From positions 12,651-76,650 of the forward strand of contig JBJTOK010000055.1 in the NCBI GenBank assembly GCA_046074525.1: DNA of 64,000 nucleotides, given 5' to 3'. Each line of letters starts with the position of its first letter. Within the stretch, counting starts at the first letter, position 1. The stretch is from JAHEZL01 sp046074525. GTDB taxonomy: Bacteria > Bacteroidota > Bacteroidia > Flavobacteriales_C > GCA-002722245. The notes beneath the pieces are model-generated. The model saw nothing but the letters and a program-made list of their open reading frames with translations. It was not told where the DNA came from and did not search any database. Below, piece by piece: positions 31,239 to 41,339 of the stretch. A program made the position numbers and the translations under genes.

Positions 31239-33872
31239 ATGGATCAAGTCCAGCCAACACGATTAAGTAAAGTAGCCCGGGAGTTTAATCTCGGGTTAAA
31301 TACTGTTGTGGAGTTCCTTTCTTCAAAGGGCTTTGCAATAGATTCGAATCCTAATACCAAGATTACTTCGCAGATGCACCAGCTGCTTGTGGAGGAATTC
31401 CAGTCGGATAAAACCCTTAAGGAAAGATCGGAGAAAGTTGTTGTTGGCAAGGACAAGAAGGAAACCATTGTACTGCAACCTACCAAGGAGCAGAAAGTGG
31501 AAGAACCAAAAGAAGAAATTTTTAAGCGACAAAAGGAGAATATTGAAGTTAAGGTAGTGGGTAAAATTGATCTTCAGAAAGAGGCTCCCGCTGCTCCTTC
31601 GCCTGCTCCTGCTCCTGAACCTGAAGCTCCTGTTGTGGATGCTGCACCTGTGGCCGCTCCTCCTCAGGAGGAAAGTCCGAAGCCTGAAACACCTCCAGTG
31701 GCTGAAGATGAATATTTCCGTGCTAAGGCTGATAAAATCGACGGTCCGAAAGTAGTTGGAAGAATAGAACTACCGAAGGAAATTGAAAAGAAGAAAGCAC
31801 CTGTTGCCTCGTCAAAAGGCCAGGATTTCAATAAAAAGAAAAGGGAAAGAATACAGAAAACACCTGTTCAGGGTGTGAATATACCGCCATCAGGCGCTCC
31901 GAATCGCGGTCCGCAAAAAGGGAAACCGCAGGGAGGACCAGGTGGTCCTAAAAAGACATTCAAACCTGAGCTTACCGAAGATCAGATTCAGCAACAGGTG
32001 AAGGAAACTCTTGCGCGATTAAGCGCAGGTAAACAAAAGAATAAGGGGGCGAAATTCCGTAGGTTGAAGAGAGATGAGGCGGGACAGAGAATACAGGATG
32101 AGCTCGATAAACAGGAACAGGAAAAATCAATATTGAAGGTAACAGAATTCGTTTCTGCCAATGAACTCGCCAACATGATGGGAGTTTCGGTGAACGAAAT
32201 TATCTCTACCTGTTTGAGTTTGGGTCTGTTCGTCTCTATTAACCAGCGTCTCGATGCTGAAACGCTCAGCATTGTTGCCGAGGAATTTGGCTTCAAGGTT
32301 GAATTTGTAAGTGCCGACGCCCAGGTTGATGTAGAAGAAGAAGTATATGAAGATGATATTCACCGCGCGCCGATTGTGACCGTAATGGGTCACGTCGATC
32401 ATGGTAAAACGTCTTTGCTTGACTACATCCGTAAAGAAAACGTGGTGGCCGGTGAAGCCGGAGGTATTACTCAGCACATTGGTGCTTATTCGGTGAAACT
32501 GAAAGACGGACAAATCATTACTTTCCTCGATACTCCTGGTCACGAAGCCTTTACAGCGATGAGGGCGCGTGGTGCTAAAGTAACCGACTTGGCAATTATC
32601 GTAATTGCTGCGGATGATGCCATCATGCCACAAACAACAGAGGCCATCAATCACGCTCAGGCGGCGGGAGTTTCCATGATTTTTGCCATCAACAAAATTG
32701 ATAAACCGGGTGCAAACCCTGATAAAATAAAGGAACAGCTGGCCAATATGAACATCCTTGTGGAAGACTGGGGCGGTAAATTCCAATGCCAGCATATTTC
32801 TGCTAAAAAAGGAATTGGTATCGAGGAACTCCTTGATAAAGTTTTGGTTGAGGCTGAACTGATGGATCTCAAAGCTTCTCCTGATAAGCTGGCCAAAGGA
32901 ACTGTTATTGAATCTTCTCTCGATAAAGGAAGAGGTTACGTAGCTACTGTTTTGGTACAGAATGGTACAATGAAAGTGGGGGATATCGTTTTGGTGGGTT
33001 GTTTCTATGGGAAAGTGAAAGCGATGTTCAATGAGCGCGGTCACCGCGTGGATCAGGCCGGACCGTCAACACCAGTTCAAATCCTTGGTATCACAGGTGC
33101 TCCGCAGGCTGGAGATCACTTCACCGTGATGAAGGACGAGAGAGAGGCGAAGGAAGTGGCTACAAAAAGATTACAGTTGCAGCGTGAACAGGGCATCCGT
33201 ACACGCCGACATATTACACTCGATGAAATCGGCCGTCGTATCGCTATTGGCGACTTCCAGGAATTGAATGTTATCGTTAAAGGTGACGTGGATGGTTCTA
33301 TCGAGGCGCTCTCCGATTCATTATTGAAATTGTCTACAGACCAGATTCAGATCAATGTTATTCATAAATCTGTTGGTCAGGTTTCCGAATCTGACGTATT
33401 GCTGGCTTCGGCTTCCAATGCGATCATTATTGGTTTCCAGGTTCGTCCTTCTGCAGGTGCACGTAAACTTGCTGAACAGGAAGATATTGAAATCCGCTTG
33501 TACTCGATTATCTACAATGCCATCAATGAATTGAAAGATGCGATGGAAGGTATGTTGAAACCGAAAATCGAAGAGAAAGTGGTGGGTAATATGGAAGTTC
33601 GTGAAGCATTCAAAATCACGAAAGTGGGTACTGTTGCCGGTTGCTATGTTACCGATGGTAAGATCAGCAGAAAGAACAAGATTCGCCTCATCCGCGATGG
33701 TATTGTGATTTACTCAGGAGAGCTGGGCTCGCTGAAACGATTTAAAGAAGATGTGAAAGAAGTGACGACAGGTTACGAATGCGGATTGAATATCACTAAC
33801 TTCAATGATATCAAACCAGGCGATGTAATTGAGGCTTACGAAGAAGTTGAAGTAAAACAAAAACTCGGATAG
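31239..33872 (+). CDS. infB: Translation initiation factor IF-2
   Basis: An 877-residue GTPase that positions initiator tRNA on the 30S subunit. The N-terminal third is a low-complexity linker rich in Pro, Ala, Glu and Lys (about 95-260), as usual in this factor, with an IF2_N module at the very start and another near 300-350. The G domain has GHVDHGKTSLLDYIR, DTPGHEAFTAMRARG and NKIDKPG, followed by domains II, III and the C-terminal tRNA-binding domain (EECGLNITNFNDIKPGD-like). It ends at a strong terminator. Confidence 0.97.
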   Translation: MDQVQPTRLSKVAREFNLGLNTVVEFLSSKGFAIDSNPNTKITSQMHQLLVEEFQSDKTLKERSEKVVVGKDKKETIVLQPTKEQKVEEPKEEIFKRQKENIEVKVVGKIDLQKEAPAAPSPAPAPEPEAPVVDAAPVAAPPQEESPKPETPPVAEDEYFRAKADKIDGPKVVGRIELPKEIEKKKAPVASSKGQDFNKKKRERIQKTPVQGVNIPPSGAPNRGPQKGKPQGGPGGPKKTFKPELTEDQIQQQVKETLARLSAGKQKNKGAKFRRLKRDEAGQRIQDELDKQEQEKSILKVTEFVSANELANMMGVSVNEIISTCLSLGLFVSINQRLDAETLSIVAEEFGFKVEFVSADAQVDVEEEVYEDDIHRAPIVTVMGHVDHGKTSLLDYIRKENVVAGEAGGITQHIGAYSVKLKDGQIITFLDTPGHEAFTAMRARGAKVTDLAIIVIAADDAIMPQTTEAINHAQAAGVSMIFAINKIDKPGANPDKIKEQLANMNILVEDWGGKFQCQHISAKKGIGIEELLDKVLVEAELMDLKASPDKLAKGTVIESSLDKGRGYVATVLVQNGTMKVGDIVLVGCFYGKVKAMFNERGHRVDQAGPSTPVQILGITGAPQAGDHFTVMKDEREAKEVATKRLQLQREQGIRTRRHITLDEIGRRIAIGDFQELNVIVKGDVDGSIEALSDSLLKLSTDQIQINVIHKSVGQVSESDVLLASASNAIIIGFQVRPSAGARKLAEQEDIEIRLYSIIYNAINELKDAMEGMLKPKIEEKVVGNMEVREAFKITKVGTVAGCYVTDGKISRKNKIRLIRDGIVIYSGELGSLKRFKEDVKEVTTGYECGLNITNFNDIKPGDVIEAYEEVEVKQKLG

Positions 33873-33890
33873 GGTTTTTGCAGATGATAA

Positions 33891-33924
33891 AAAAAAGGGC
33901 GGAGTTTTTACTCCGCCCTTTTTT
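33891..33924. terminator. Bidirectional terminator between infB and the SPOR gene
   Basis: AAAAAAGGGCGGAGT (33891-33905) pairs over 15 bp with ACTCCGCCCTTTTTT (33910-33924) around TTTT. It serves both convergent genes. Confidence 0.92.
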
Positions 33925-33946
33925 GTCTGAATCAAGTTTCAATAGA

Positions 33947-34399
33947 TTATTTACAATCCTCCAGATATATAGTGTCAATATAATCCACCACCACAAAGCA
34001 ATTAGGGAAGTTCGCCTGAATTTCTTTTTTCAGTTTCTCAGCTTCAAATTTTGTTCTGCAATTGCCCACACGCACTTTCCAGTTGGGTTGCTCCCAAATA
34101 TTATAAGCGCGGATGTCAGGATAGTTAGATAGGAAGCGGATTTGATCATGACTCGCTTTTTCACGGCTACCCGTTCCGGCCGCTGAAAAAATCTGCACTC
34201 TATAGCCTTTTACAAGGTGTGGACATTTTTTCTTATTGATACTTACATGCTTTTTTAAAAGCTCGTTTACCTGTTCATCGCCATAAATTACCACGTCGCC
34301 ACTTTTTTGCTGATTTCCGGAATCAGTGCCTTTTTCATCTTCCTGTGCAAAGGCAAAGGATGTAGTGAGGAGGAGAAGGAGAGAAAGTATTTTGGTCAT
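33947..34399 (-). CDS. SPOR-domain periplasmic protein
   Basis: From the ATG at 34399 the product has 150 residues with a signal peptide ending at AFAQ. After an acidic linker the C-terminal part is a SPOR domain (about residues 55-140): VKGYRVQIFSAAGTGSREKA, ... IWEQPNWKVRVGNCRTKFEAEKLKKEI. SPOR domains bind denuded glycan strands of septal peptidoglycan. No membrane anchor other than the signal is seen. A partial -7 element (TATTTTTG) lies about 40 nt upstream on the minus strand. Confidence 0.88.
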   Translation of the reverse strand: MTKILSLLLLLTTSFAFAQEDEKGTDSGNQQKSGDVVIYGDEQVNELLKKHVSINKKKCPHLVKGYRVQIFSAAGTGSREKASHDQIRFLSNYPDIRAYNIWEQPNWKVRVGNCRTKFEAEKLKKEIQANFPNCFVVVDYIDTIYLEDCK

Positions 34400-34743
34400 A
34401 ATCAGGTATTTTGAATTCAAGAATGAATTATTTCAGCACAAAAATAACAGTCTATAATTATGCCAGAGATAAATTTTTCTTTTTTTTCATCAACACGTAG
34501 TTCAAAAAATAAATTAACAAAAATTAAACTTTAAAAAGGGAAACATTTGAGTGTTTTTTTTTCTGTTTTCCCTTATTTTTTAGGTGTTATGGAAGGACGA
34601 AATGTTTTTTTCTTATTTAGAATCATTTTAAATTATCATTGTGTCATTGTTTTGTCATCCAAACCCGATGCGAGGAATTAGGATTATTATAAATTTGTCA
34701 CAAGCTAAGAACGGCTTGGTTTATTAAAGATCAAAGAGGATCA
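34400..34743 (+). promoter_or_regulatory. AT-rich intergenic region with probable act operon promoter
   Basis: This 344-bp gap holds the divergent upstream regions of the SPOR gene and the respiratory operon. TAAATTTG (34690-34697) matches the Bacteroidetes -7 consensus and lies 46 nt before the actA start; a TTTG at the right -33 distance is not evident, suggesting activator dependence. Short A and T runs fill the rest (34440-34650). I see no further gene or RNA in it. Confidence 0.5.
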
Positions 34744-36051
34744 ATGAATTTATATAAAAGAACAATGAGACGAATCTCATCTATCTCTTCCCTCCTAATT
34801 TTATTGGCGTTCACAGTATTTTCCACGTCCAATAGCTTTGCCCAGGATGCAAAAGCGGGAGAAAAACTATTTAAAGCTAATTGTGCTGTTTGTCACGCCT
34901 GGGAAGGTCCGGGAACTGGCCCAGCCTTGAAAGGCGTTACTGAACGCGTCAAAAAAGGAGCTTTTGCTGACGTTGATTCCTGGTTGAAAGCCTGGATCAA
35001 AGACAACAACAAAGTAAGAGCAGGTGGCGACGCTTACGGAAATGAAATTTTTGCAAAATACAATAAGGTATCGATGAGCACCTTCGGGCATTTGTCTGAT
35101 GATGATCTGACGAATGTTGTCGCTTTCTTGTATAAAGGACCTGAGCCAAAAGTTGACAATGAAACCGGTAAAACAGCTGGTGCTCCTGTGGAAACGGAGG
35201 AAGAGGGTGATGGAGATCTTTGGATGATTCTTATTGTTCTTACTGTTGCTACTTTAATCATTATTATTTTCTCAGGTGTTAACCGCTCTATCAGAAATGC
35301 TGTTAACAGGAAAGAAGGTCGCGCTGAAGAAGATGGGAAATCTTTCTGGGAAGCTACAGTTTCCTGGATGCAATCACACAAAAAACTGAGCAGTATTATC
35401 GGATTTTTCCTGGTGCTGACTCTCGCTAAAATAGGTTGGGATGCATTGATCGGAATCGGTGTTTACGAAGGCTATCAGCCAAAACAACCAATTGCTTTCC
35501 CTCACGACTTGCACGCAGGTAAAAACGAAATCGACTGTAAATACTGTCACTCTGCTGCACGCACAAGTAAAACTGCAGGTATCCCTTCAGCTAACGTGTG
35601 TATGAATTGTCACCGTGCTATCACCAAAGGAAGCAGAAGTGAAGGAACTGAAATCAAAAAACTTTACGATTATATCGGATGGAATCCTGATTCTATGAAA
35701 TACATGACTCCTGATGGAAAAATCAAAAATGATACTATGATCGAATGGGTGAAGGTGCATGTACTTCCTGACTTCGTTTACTTCAACCACTCTCAGCACG
35801 TAGAGGTAGGTAAAGTAGCTTGTCAGAAATGCCACGGTGAAGTTCAGAATATGGCAGAGGTTAAACAGTTCTCTGACTTAACTATGGGCTGGTGCGTTAA
35901 CTGTCACCGCGAAACCGAAGTTAATTTCGCTGGTAACGACTACTACATCAAAATCCACGAAGACGCTAAGAAAGAATTCAAGCACAAAAAAGACTTCAAG
36001 TTCACAGTTGATAAGATTGGTGGGTTGGAATGTGCTAAATGTCACTATTAA
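34744..36051 (+). CDS. actA: Alternative Complex III subunit A, with fused N-terminal cytochrome c domain
   Basis: A 435-residue exported protein. After a signal peptide (ending near SFAQ) there is a monohaem cytochrome c domain (CAVCH), a linker, a membrane helix (about 160-180), another hydrophobic segment (about 219-239), and a pentahaem C-terminal part with CKYCH, CMNCH, CQKCH, CVNCH and CAKCH. Six CxxCH sites are present in total. ActA normally is the pentahaem electron-transfer subunit, so the N-terminal domain is an added fusion. It starts the act-cox operon, and a good Shine-Dalgarno (AGAGG) precedes the start. Confidence 0.9.
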   Translation: MNLYKRTMRRISSISSLLILLAFTVFSTSNSFAQDAKAGEKLFKANCAVCHAWEGPGTGPALKGVTERVKKGAFADVDSWLKAWIKDNNKVRAGGDAYGNEIFAKYNKVSMSTFGHLSDDDLTNVVAFLYKGPEPKVDNETGKTAGAPVETEEEGDGDLWMILIVLTVATLIIIIFSGVNRSIRNAVNRKEGRAEEDGKSFWEATVSWMQSHKKLSSIIGFFLVLTLAKIGWDALIGIGVYEGYQPKQPIAFPHDLHAGKNEIDCKYCHSAARTSKTAGIPSANVCMNCHRAITKGSRSEGTEIKKLYDYIGWNPDSMKYMTPDGKIKNDTMIEWVKVHVLPDFVYFNHSQHVEVGKVACQKCHGEVQNMAEVKQFSDLTMGWCVNCHRETEVNFAGNDYYIKIHEDAKKEFKHKKDFKFTVDKIGGLECAKCHY

Positions 36052-36078
36052 TATTACAGGTCTCTTATATAGTTAACT

Positions 36079-39000
36079 ATGACGGAAACTAAGAAATACT
36101 GGAAAGGGCTGGACGAGCTTACCGCAGCGCCTCAATTTGTAGAGCAAAGTCAGAAAGAATTTGCTGAACACATTCCAGTAGATAAATTTTTAAGCGACAA
36201 CGAAGCTGTTGAAAGCAAAACACACAGAAGGGATTTCTTGAAATACCTTGGATTCAGCATCACTGCTGCTTCCCTTGCTGCCTGCGAAACTCCTGTAACC
36301 AAGGCTATTCCTTACCTGAACAAGCCGGAAGAGGTTACTCCAGGTGTTGCCAACTACTACGCTTCTACTTATTTTGATGGTTATGATTTCGCCGGTATTG
36401 TGGTGAAAACAAGAGAAGGTCGTCCTATCTTCATCAAAGGAAACAAGCATTCTGAAATAACTGGTGGCGCTATCAACCCAAGGGTGAACGCTTCTGTACT
36501 CGAATTATACGATGCCAAAAGAGGTAAAGCTCCAGCTAAAAAAGCAGGGGCAAGCTGGAAAAAAGGGTTGGAGTGGAGCACAGTAGACAATGATATTACT
36601 GCTCAGCTGGCTGCTACAAAAGGAAAAATTGTTGTACTCACAGGAACCCTGATGAGTCCTTCATCTGAAAGAGCTATCGCTGAATTTACAGCAAAGTATC
36701 CTGGTGCCGAGCACGTGGTATATGACCCGATCTCCAGCTCAGGTATCTTGAGCGCCAACTCAATGATGTTTGGCAAAAGCGTTATTCCTGCTTACCGCTT
36801 CAATGAAGCAAAAGTGGTGGTAGGCATCAGTGCCGATTTCCTTGCAGGCTGGCAAAATGCTAACCAGTACGCAGCACAATATGGTGAACGAAGAAAACCA
36901 GACGGCGCTTGGATGTCGAAACATTTCCAGTTTGAAACAAAAATGTCCCTTACCGGTTCTAACGCCGATGTAAGAGCAACTATAAAGCCATCTGAGCAAG
37001 GTGTTGCTGCTGCTTACTTGTTGAAGGCCGTAGGTGGTGATGTTTCCGTTCCTGCTGGTCTTACTGCAGACGCAAAGAAAAAATTAGATAAAGCTGCCAA
37101 TGAACTGAAAGCTGCTAAAGGTGCTTCCCTCGTAGTTTGTGGAAGCAACGACAGTGGCGTTCAATTATTGGTAAATGCTATCAACCAACAATTAAACAAC
37201 TATGGTACTACTATAGATGTTAATGCTGGTCTCAATATCAGAAAAGGAAGCGATGCTAACTTTGCCGGACTCGTTACTACTATGTCTGCTGGTGAAGTTG
37301 GTGCAATCATCATCGCTGGTGTAAACCCTGTTTACTCTTCTCCTGCGAAAATCGGAGACAAGGGAAGCAACTTCAAAACAGCTTTGTCTAAAGTTAAACT
37401 GAAGGTTTACCTGGGCGACAGATTGGATGAAACTGGTGCTGAGTGTGATTTTATCCTTCCTGATAACCACTATCTGGAATCATGGAATGACTACAATCCT
37501 TCAAAAGGATATTATAACATAGCACAACCTGCTATCAACAAATTGTTTTCTACCCGCCAATGGCAGGAAAGTATCCTGGCTTTCGCCGGAAACTCGGCTT
37601 CGTTTGGAGATTATATCCAGTCTACCTGGTTGAGTGCCGGTGTGGTTTCTGGTGCTGTTGCATGGAATGAAGCTGTTCAGAATGGTGTGTATGTTGGCAC
37701 CGCTGCTCCTGTAGTAGTTACTGAAGATGCTAAAGAAGCTGCTCCTAAAGCTGCTGCTGTTGATGCTTCAATGACTGCTGCTGCGGTTTCTGTAGCTAAC
37801 ACCGCTATCGATTTAAAGAAAATTGCTTCCGAGCAGAAGGCTTCTTCTGAATGGGAGTTGGAATTATATACCAAAGCTGGTATGGGCGATGGCCGTCATG
37901 CCCTCAACCCATGGTTGCAGGAATTGCCGGATCCTATCACTAAAGTGACCTGGGATAACTATGCTACCATGCACCCTGAAGATGTGAAAGAAGTATTCGG
38001 TATCACTGCTGAAGGATACGATGGATTCAATGAATTATACCTTGGTGAAAAGTATCCTGCAAAGGTGATTACTGTAACTGCTTCCAATGGCGTTGAAGTT
38101 CAGGTTCCAGTGTTCCCATTGCCTGGCCAGGCCAGAAAAACTATTTCTATTGCCTTGGGTTACGGAAGATCTATTACTTCTGGATTGTCAAGAGAAGAAT
38201 GGCAAGGTGGATTGTACAAGGAAGGTGCTTTGATTGGGGTGAATGCATTTCCATTGATCTCTAATAATTTCCAGTACAGCAATACTGTTAAGATTGCCAA
38301 AACTGACATTACTTATCCTATTGCCACTACTCAAACCCACCATACTATGATGGGTAGAAAGATAGTGAACGAAACTACACTCAAGACTTTCCAGGATCAG
38401 AAAGGAAAAGCGAAAGATAAAAACGGATACAACGAACAGGAATACCTCAAGGATACTTACGGTCAGAAGAAAAAACCTGCTGAACTCGACTTGTGGGAAG
38501 ATCAGGGTATCGGTCTAGGCCACCGTTGGGGTATGGTAATCGACCTGAGTACTTGTATTGGCTGTGGCGCTTGTGCTACTGCTTGTCAGAGCGAGAACAA
38601 CGTTCCGGTTGTAGGTAAGGATGAGGTTAGAAGAAGTCGTGAAATGCACTGGATCAGAATTGACCGTTATTTCTCGTCTACACTCAACGAAAAGAAAATT
38701 ACTAATCTGGATCAGCTGAACTCTATCGCTGAATACCATACTGCTGAAGTTCCTGATGCTGAACCACAGGTTGTTTTCCAACCGGTAATGTGTCAGCACT
38801 GTAACCATGCACCTTGCGAAACCGTTTGTCCGGTTGCCGCTACAACACACTCTCAGGAAGGATTGAACCAGATGGCTTATAACCGTTGCATCGGTACAAG
38901 ATACTGTGCAAACAACTGTCCTTTCAAAGTAAGAAGATTCAACTGGTTCCAATACGATACACTGAACCTCACTCAATACCCAGACTTCAACAAGGTGAAC

Positions 39001-39333
39001 CCTGCGCACGATGACCTCGGCCGTATGGTACTGAATCCTGATGTTGTTGTTAGATCAAGAGGTGTTATTGAAAAATGTTCAATGTGTGTTCAAAGAATTC
39101 AGTTGGGTAAACTGGATGCGAAAAAAGCGGGTCACGCAGTGGAAGACGGAGCTATAGAAACAGCTTGCGCCGAGGCTTGTCCTACACACGCTATCAAGTT
39201 TGGAGATTTGAACGACACCAACTCCTACGTTAGCAAAGCTTCTCAGGAAGAAAGAAGTTATGTCTTGCTGGAAGAGGTAGGTGTTAAACCAAATGTCTAT
39301 TACCAGACAAAAGTTAGAAACATAGAAGCTTAA
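36079..39333 (+). CDS. actB: Alternative Complex III subunit B (molybdopterin-oxidoreductase-like plus Fe-S domain)
   Basis: A 1084-residue protein. Near residues 50-75 is a Tat-like signal (HRRDFLKYLGFSITAASLAAC) ending in a cysteine. The central part resembles a molybdopterin oxidoreductase but in ActB is not known to bind the cofactor. The C-terminal 250 residues carry four Fe-S cluster motifs: CIGCGACATACQSENN, CQHCNHAPCETVCPVAAT, CIGTRYCANNCPFKVRRFNW and CSMCVQRI...CAEACPTHAI. It conducts electrons between the quinol-oxidising membrane subunits and the cytochromes. It lies 27 nt after actA. Confidence 0.94.
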   Translation: MTETKKYWKGLDELTAAPQFVEQSQKEFAEHIPVDKFLSDNEAVESKTHRRDFLKYLGFSITAASLAACETPVTKAIPYLNKPEEVTPGVANYYASTYFDGYDFAGIVVKTREGRPIFIKGNKHSEITGGAINPRVNASVLELYDAKRGKAPAKKAGASWKKGLEWSTVDNDITAQLAATKGKIVVLTGTLMSPSSERAIAEFTAKYPGAEHVVYDPISSSGILSANSMMFGKSVIPAYRFNEAKVVVGISADFLAGWQNANQYAAQYGERRKPDGAWMSKHFQFETKMSLTGSNADVRATIKPSEQGVAAAYLLKAVGGDVSVPAGLTADAKKKLDKAANELKAAKGASLVVCGSNDSGVQLLVNAINQQLNNYGTTIDVNAGLNIRKGSDANFAGLVTTMSAGEVGAIIIAGVNPVYSSPAKIGDKGSNFKTALSKVKLKVYLGDRLDETGAECDFILPDNHYLESWNDYNPSKGYYNIAQPAINKLFSTRQWQESILAFAGNSASFGDYIQSTWLSAGVVSGAVAWNEAVQNGVYVGTAAPVVVTEDAKEAAPKAAAVDASMTAAAVSVANTAIDLKKIASEQKASSEWELELYTKAGMGDGRHALNPWLQELPDPITKVTWDNYATMHPEDVKEVFGITAEGYDGFNELYLGEKYPAKVITVTASNGVEVQVPVFPLPGQARKTISIALGYGRSITSGLSREEWQGGLYKEGALIGVNAFPLISNNFQYSNTVKIAKTDITYPIATTQTHHTMMGRKIVNETTLKTFQDQKGKAKDKNGYNEQEYLKDTYGQKKKPAELDLWEDQGIGLGHRWGMVIDLSTCIGCGACATACQSENNVPVVGKDEVRRSREMHWIRIDRYFSSTLNEKKITNLDQLNSIAEYHTAEVPDAEPQVVFQPVMCQHCNHAPCETVCPVAATTHSQEGLNQMAYNRCIGTRYCANNCPFKVRRFNWFQYDTLNLTQYPDFNKVNPAHDDLGRMVLNPDVVVRSRGVIEKCSMCVQRIQLGKLDAKKAGHAVEDGAIETACAEACPTHAIKFGDLNDTNSYVSKASQEERSYVLLEEVGVKPNVYYQTKVRNIEA

Positions 39334-39353
39334 TATTTAAAAATACTGAGAGA

Positions 39354-40781
39354 ATGCATCACGTAGAAGCAGACATAAGAGAACCCTTAATTCTTGGTAA
39401 TAAATCTTATCACCAGATTACTGAGGATGTTTGTGCACCTGTAGAAGGTAAAGCAAACAAACAATGGTACATCGTTTTCACCCTGGCCTCTTTGCTGGCT
39501 GTGTGGGGACTCGGTTGTATTTGCTACACAGTAGGTGTAGGTATCGGTGTTTGGGGTTTAAATAAAACAGTTGACTGGGCATGGGATATTACCAACTTCG
39601 TTTGGTGGGTTGGTATCGGTCACGCCGGAACCCTCATCTCTGCAGTACTCTTATTGTTCCGTCAGCGCTGGAGAATGGCGATCAACCGTTCTGCTGAAGC
39701 AATGACGATCTTTGCGGTAATCATGGCGGCTCTCTTCCCGCTGCTTCACATGGGAAGAATCTGGTTGGCTTACTGGGTATTGCCTTTACCAAACCAATTT
39801 GGTTCCCTCTGGGTTAACTTCAACTCGCCACTCCTCTGGGACGTGTTCGCGATCTCTACTTATTTCTCTGTTTCTTTGGTGTTCTGGTACATCGGTCTGA
39901 TTCCGGATTTTGCTACTATCCGCGACAGAGCTGTTAAACCAGTTGCTAAGAAAGCATACAGCATCCTGAGCTTCGGCTGGACTGGTTCTGCAAAACACTG
40001 GAATCGTTTTGAAGAAGTATCATTGGTACTCGCCGGTTTGGCAACTCCACTCGTATTCTCTGTACACTCTATTGTATCCATGGACTTTGCTACTTCGGTA
40101 ATCCCGGGCTGGCACACCACCATCTTCCCTCCATACTTCGTGGCAGGTGCGGTATTCTCGGGATTCGCGATGGTATTGACCTTGATGCTTGTAATGAGAA
40201 AAGTATTGCGCCTTGAGGCTTATGTAACCGTTAAACACGTAGAATACATGAACATCATCATCATGGTAACTGGTTCCATGGTAGGTGTTGCTTATTTATC
40301 TGAGTTGTTCATCTCCTGGTACTCAGGTGTGGAATATGAAGGTTATGCTTTCATGAACCGAGCAACCGGTCCTTACTGGTGGTCTTACGCCCTCATGATG
40401 ACTTGTAACGTGGTTTCTCCGCAGTTGATGTGGGTGAAAAAATGGAGAAGAAATATTGTTCTCACTTTCATCATGTCTATCATCGTAAACGTGGGTATGT
40501 GGTTTGAACGTTTCGTAATCATCGTGACCTCTATTCACCGTGACTACGTTCCGTCTTCATGGAACCTCTTTCACCCAACATTTGTTGATATAGGTTTGTT
40601 CCTCGGAACCATTGGTATCTTCTTCGTATTGTTCCTGCTTTACAGTCGAGTATTCCCTGTACTGGCACTCAACGAGGTGAAAACAATTTTGAGAACTACC
40701 GGTGAAGCACAGGTGAAGCAACTGAGAGCTGGAGAGCATATTGATGTGAACGGTAAAGGTTCTCACGGAAAAGGACATTAA
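39354..40781 (+). CDS. actC: Alternative Complex III subunit C (NrfD-like quinol-oxidising subunit)
   Basis: A 475-residue NrfD-family membrane protein with about ten membrane helices, for example WYIVFTLASLLAVWGLGCICY and VSLVFWYIGLIPDF. ActC and ActF are the two quinone-interacting membrane subunits of the complex. The conserved HAGTLISAVLLLFRQRWR and WHTTIFPPYFVAGAVFSGF segments match the family. It follows actB by 20 nt. The C-terminus ends in a short Gly/His-rich tail. Confidence 0.94.
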   Translation: MHHVEADIREPLILGNKSYHQITEDVCAPVEGKANKQWYIVFTLASLLAVWGLGCICYTVGVGIGVWGLNKTVDWAWDITNFVWWVGIGHAGTLISAVLLLFRQRWRMAINRSAEAMTIFAVIMAALFPLLHMGRIWLAYWVLPLPNQFGSLWVNFNSPLLWDVFAISTYFSVSLVFWYIGLIPDFATIRDRAVKPVAKKAYSILSFGWTGSAKHWNRFEEVSLVLAGLATPLVFSVHSIVSMDFATSVIPGWHTTIFPPYFVAGAVFSGFAMVLTLMLVMRKVLRLEAYVTVKHVEYMNIIIMVTGSMVGVAYLSELFISWYSGVEYEGYAFMNRATGPYWWSYALMMTCNVVSPQLMWVKKWRRNIVLTFIMSIIVNVGMWFERFVIIVTSIHRDYVPSSWNLFHPTFVDIGLFLGTIGIFFVLFLLYSRVFPVLALNEVKTILRTTGEAQVKQLRAGEHIDVNGKGSHGKGH

Positions 40782-40811
40782 GATTTTTAATTAGAATAAA
40801 AGATTCAGTAA

Positions 40812-41333
40812 ATGAGCACAGTAATTTACGCAATGTACGACGATGATCATGTTCTTCTCGATGGAGCGAAGAAAGTGGTGTCAAAAGGATTACATGTCAA
40901 AGATGTGTTTTCTCCTTTCCCGGTTCACGGAATTGACGATGTAATCGGCGTTAGAAAAACAAGACTGGCAATTTGTGCCTTCCTTTATGGATTAACAGGA
41001 ATGTCCCTGGCTTTGATCGGTATGAGGTATTTCATGATCGTTGACTGGCCTATGAACATTGGTGGTAAACCAAATTTCAACTTGTTGCAGAACCTTCCTG
41101 CATTCATTCCTGTAACTTTCGAGTTTACAGTATTCTGTACAGCTCACGGTATGGCCATTACATATATGCTCAGGAACAAAACCCTTCCGGGAATGAAAGC
41201 TAAAAATCCTGATCCAAGAACTACTGATGATAGATTCGTAATGGAAATCCATGTAGAAGCATCTCAGGAGGCAGAAGTGATTGCCCTGTTGAAAGAAACT
41301 GGTGCCATTGAAATCAATACAAAAGCGGCTTAA
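40812..41333 (+). CDS. actD: Alternative Complex III subunit D (DUF3341)
   Basis: A 173-residue protein with two membrane helices (about 60-80 and 100-125) joined by a short loop, and cytosolic ends. ActD (DUF3341) is an accessory membrane subunit without cofactors. The segments YDDDHVLLDGAKKV at the start and NLPAFIPVTFEFTVFCTAHGMAITYM match the family. It sits between actC and actE at the expected position; spacing to actE is 6 nt. Confidence 0.92.
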   Translation: MSTVIYAMYDDDHVLLDGAKKVVSKGLHVKDVFSPFPVHGIDDVIGVRKTRLAICAFLYGLTGMSLALIGMRYFMIVDWPMNIGGKPNFNLLQNLPAFIPVTFEFTVFCTAHGMAITYMLRNKTLPGMKAKNPDPRTTDDRFVMEIHVEASQEAEVIALLKETGAIEINTKAA

Positions 41334-41339
41334 AAAAGT

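Noticed and set aside
32127..33044. Minus-strand frame of 305 codons opposite infB
   Set aside because: infB is unambiguous on the plus strand; the opposite frame has no recognisable domain.
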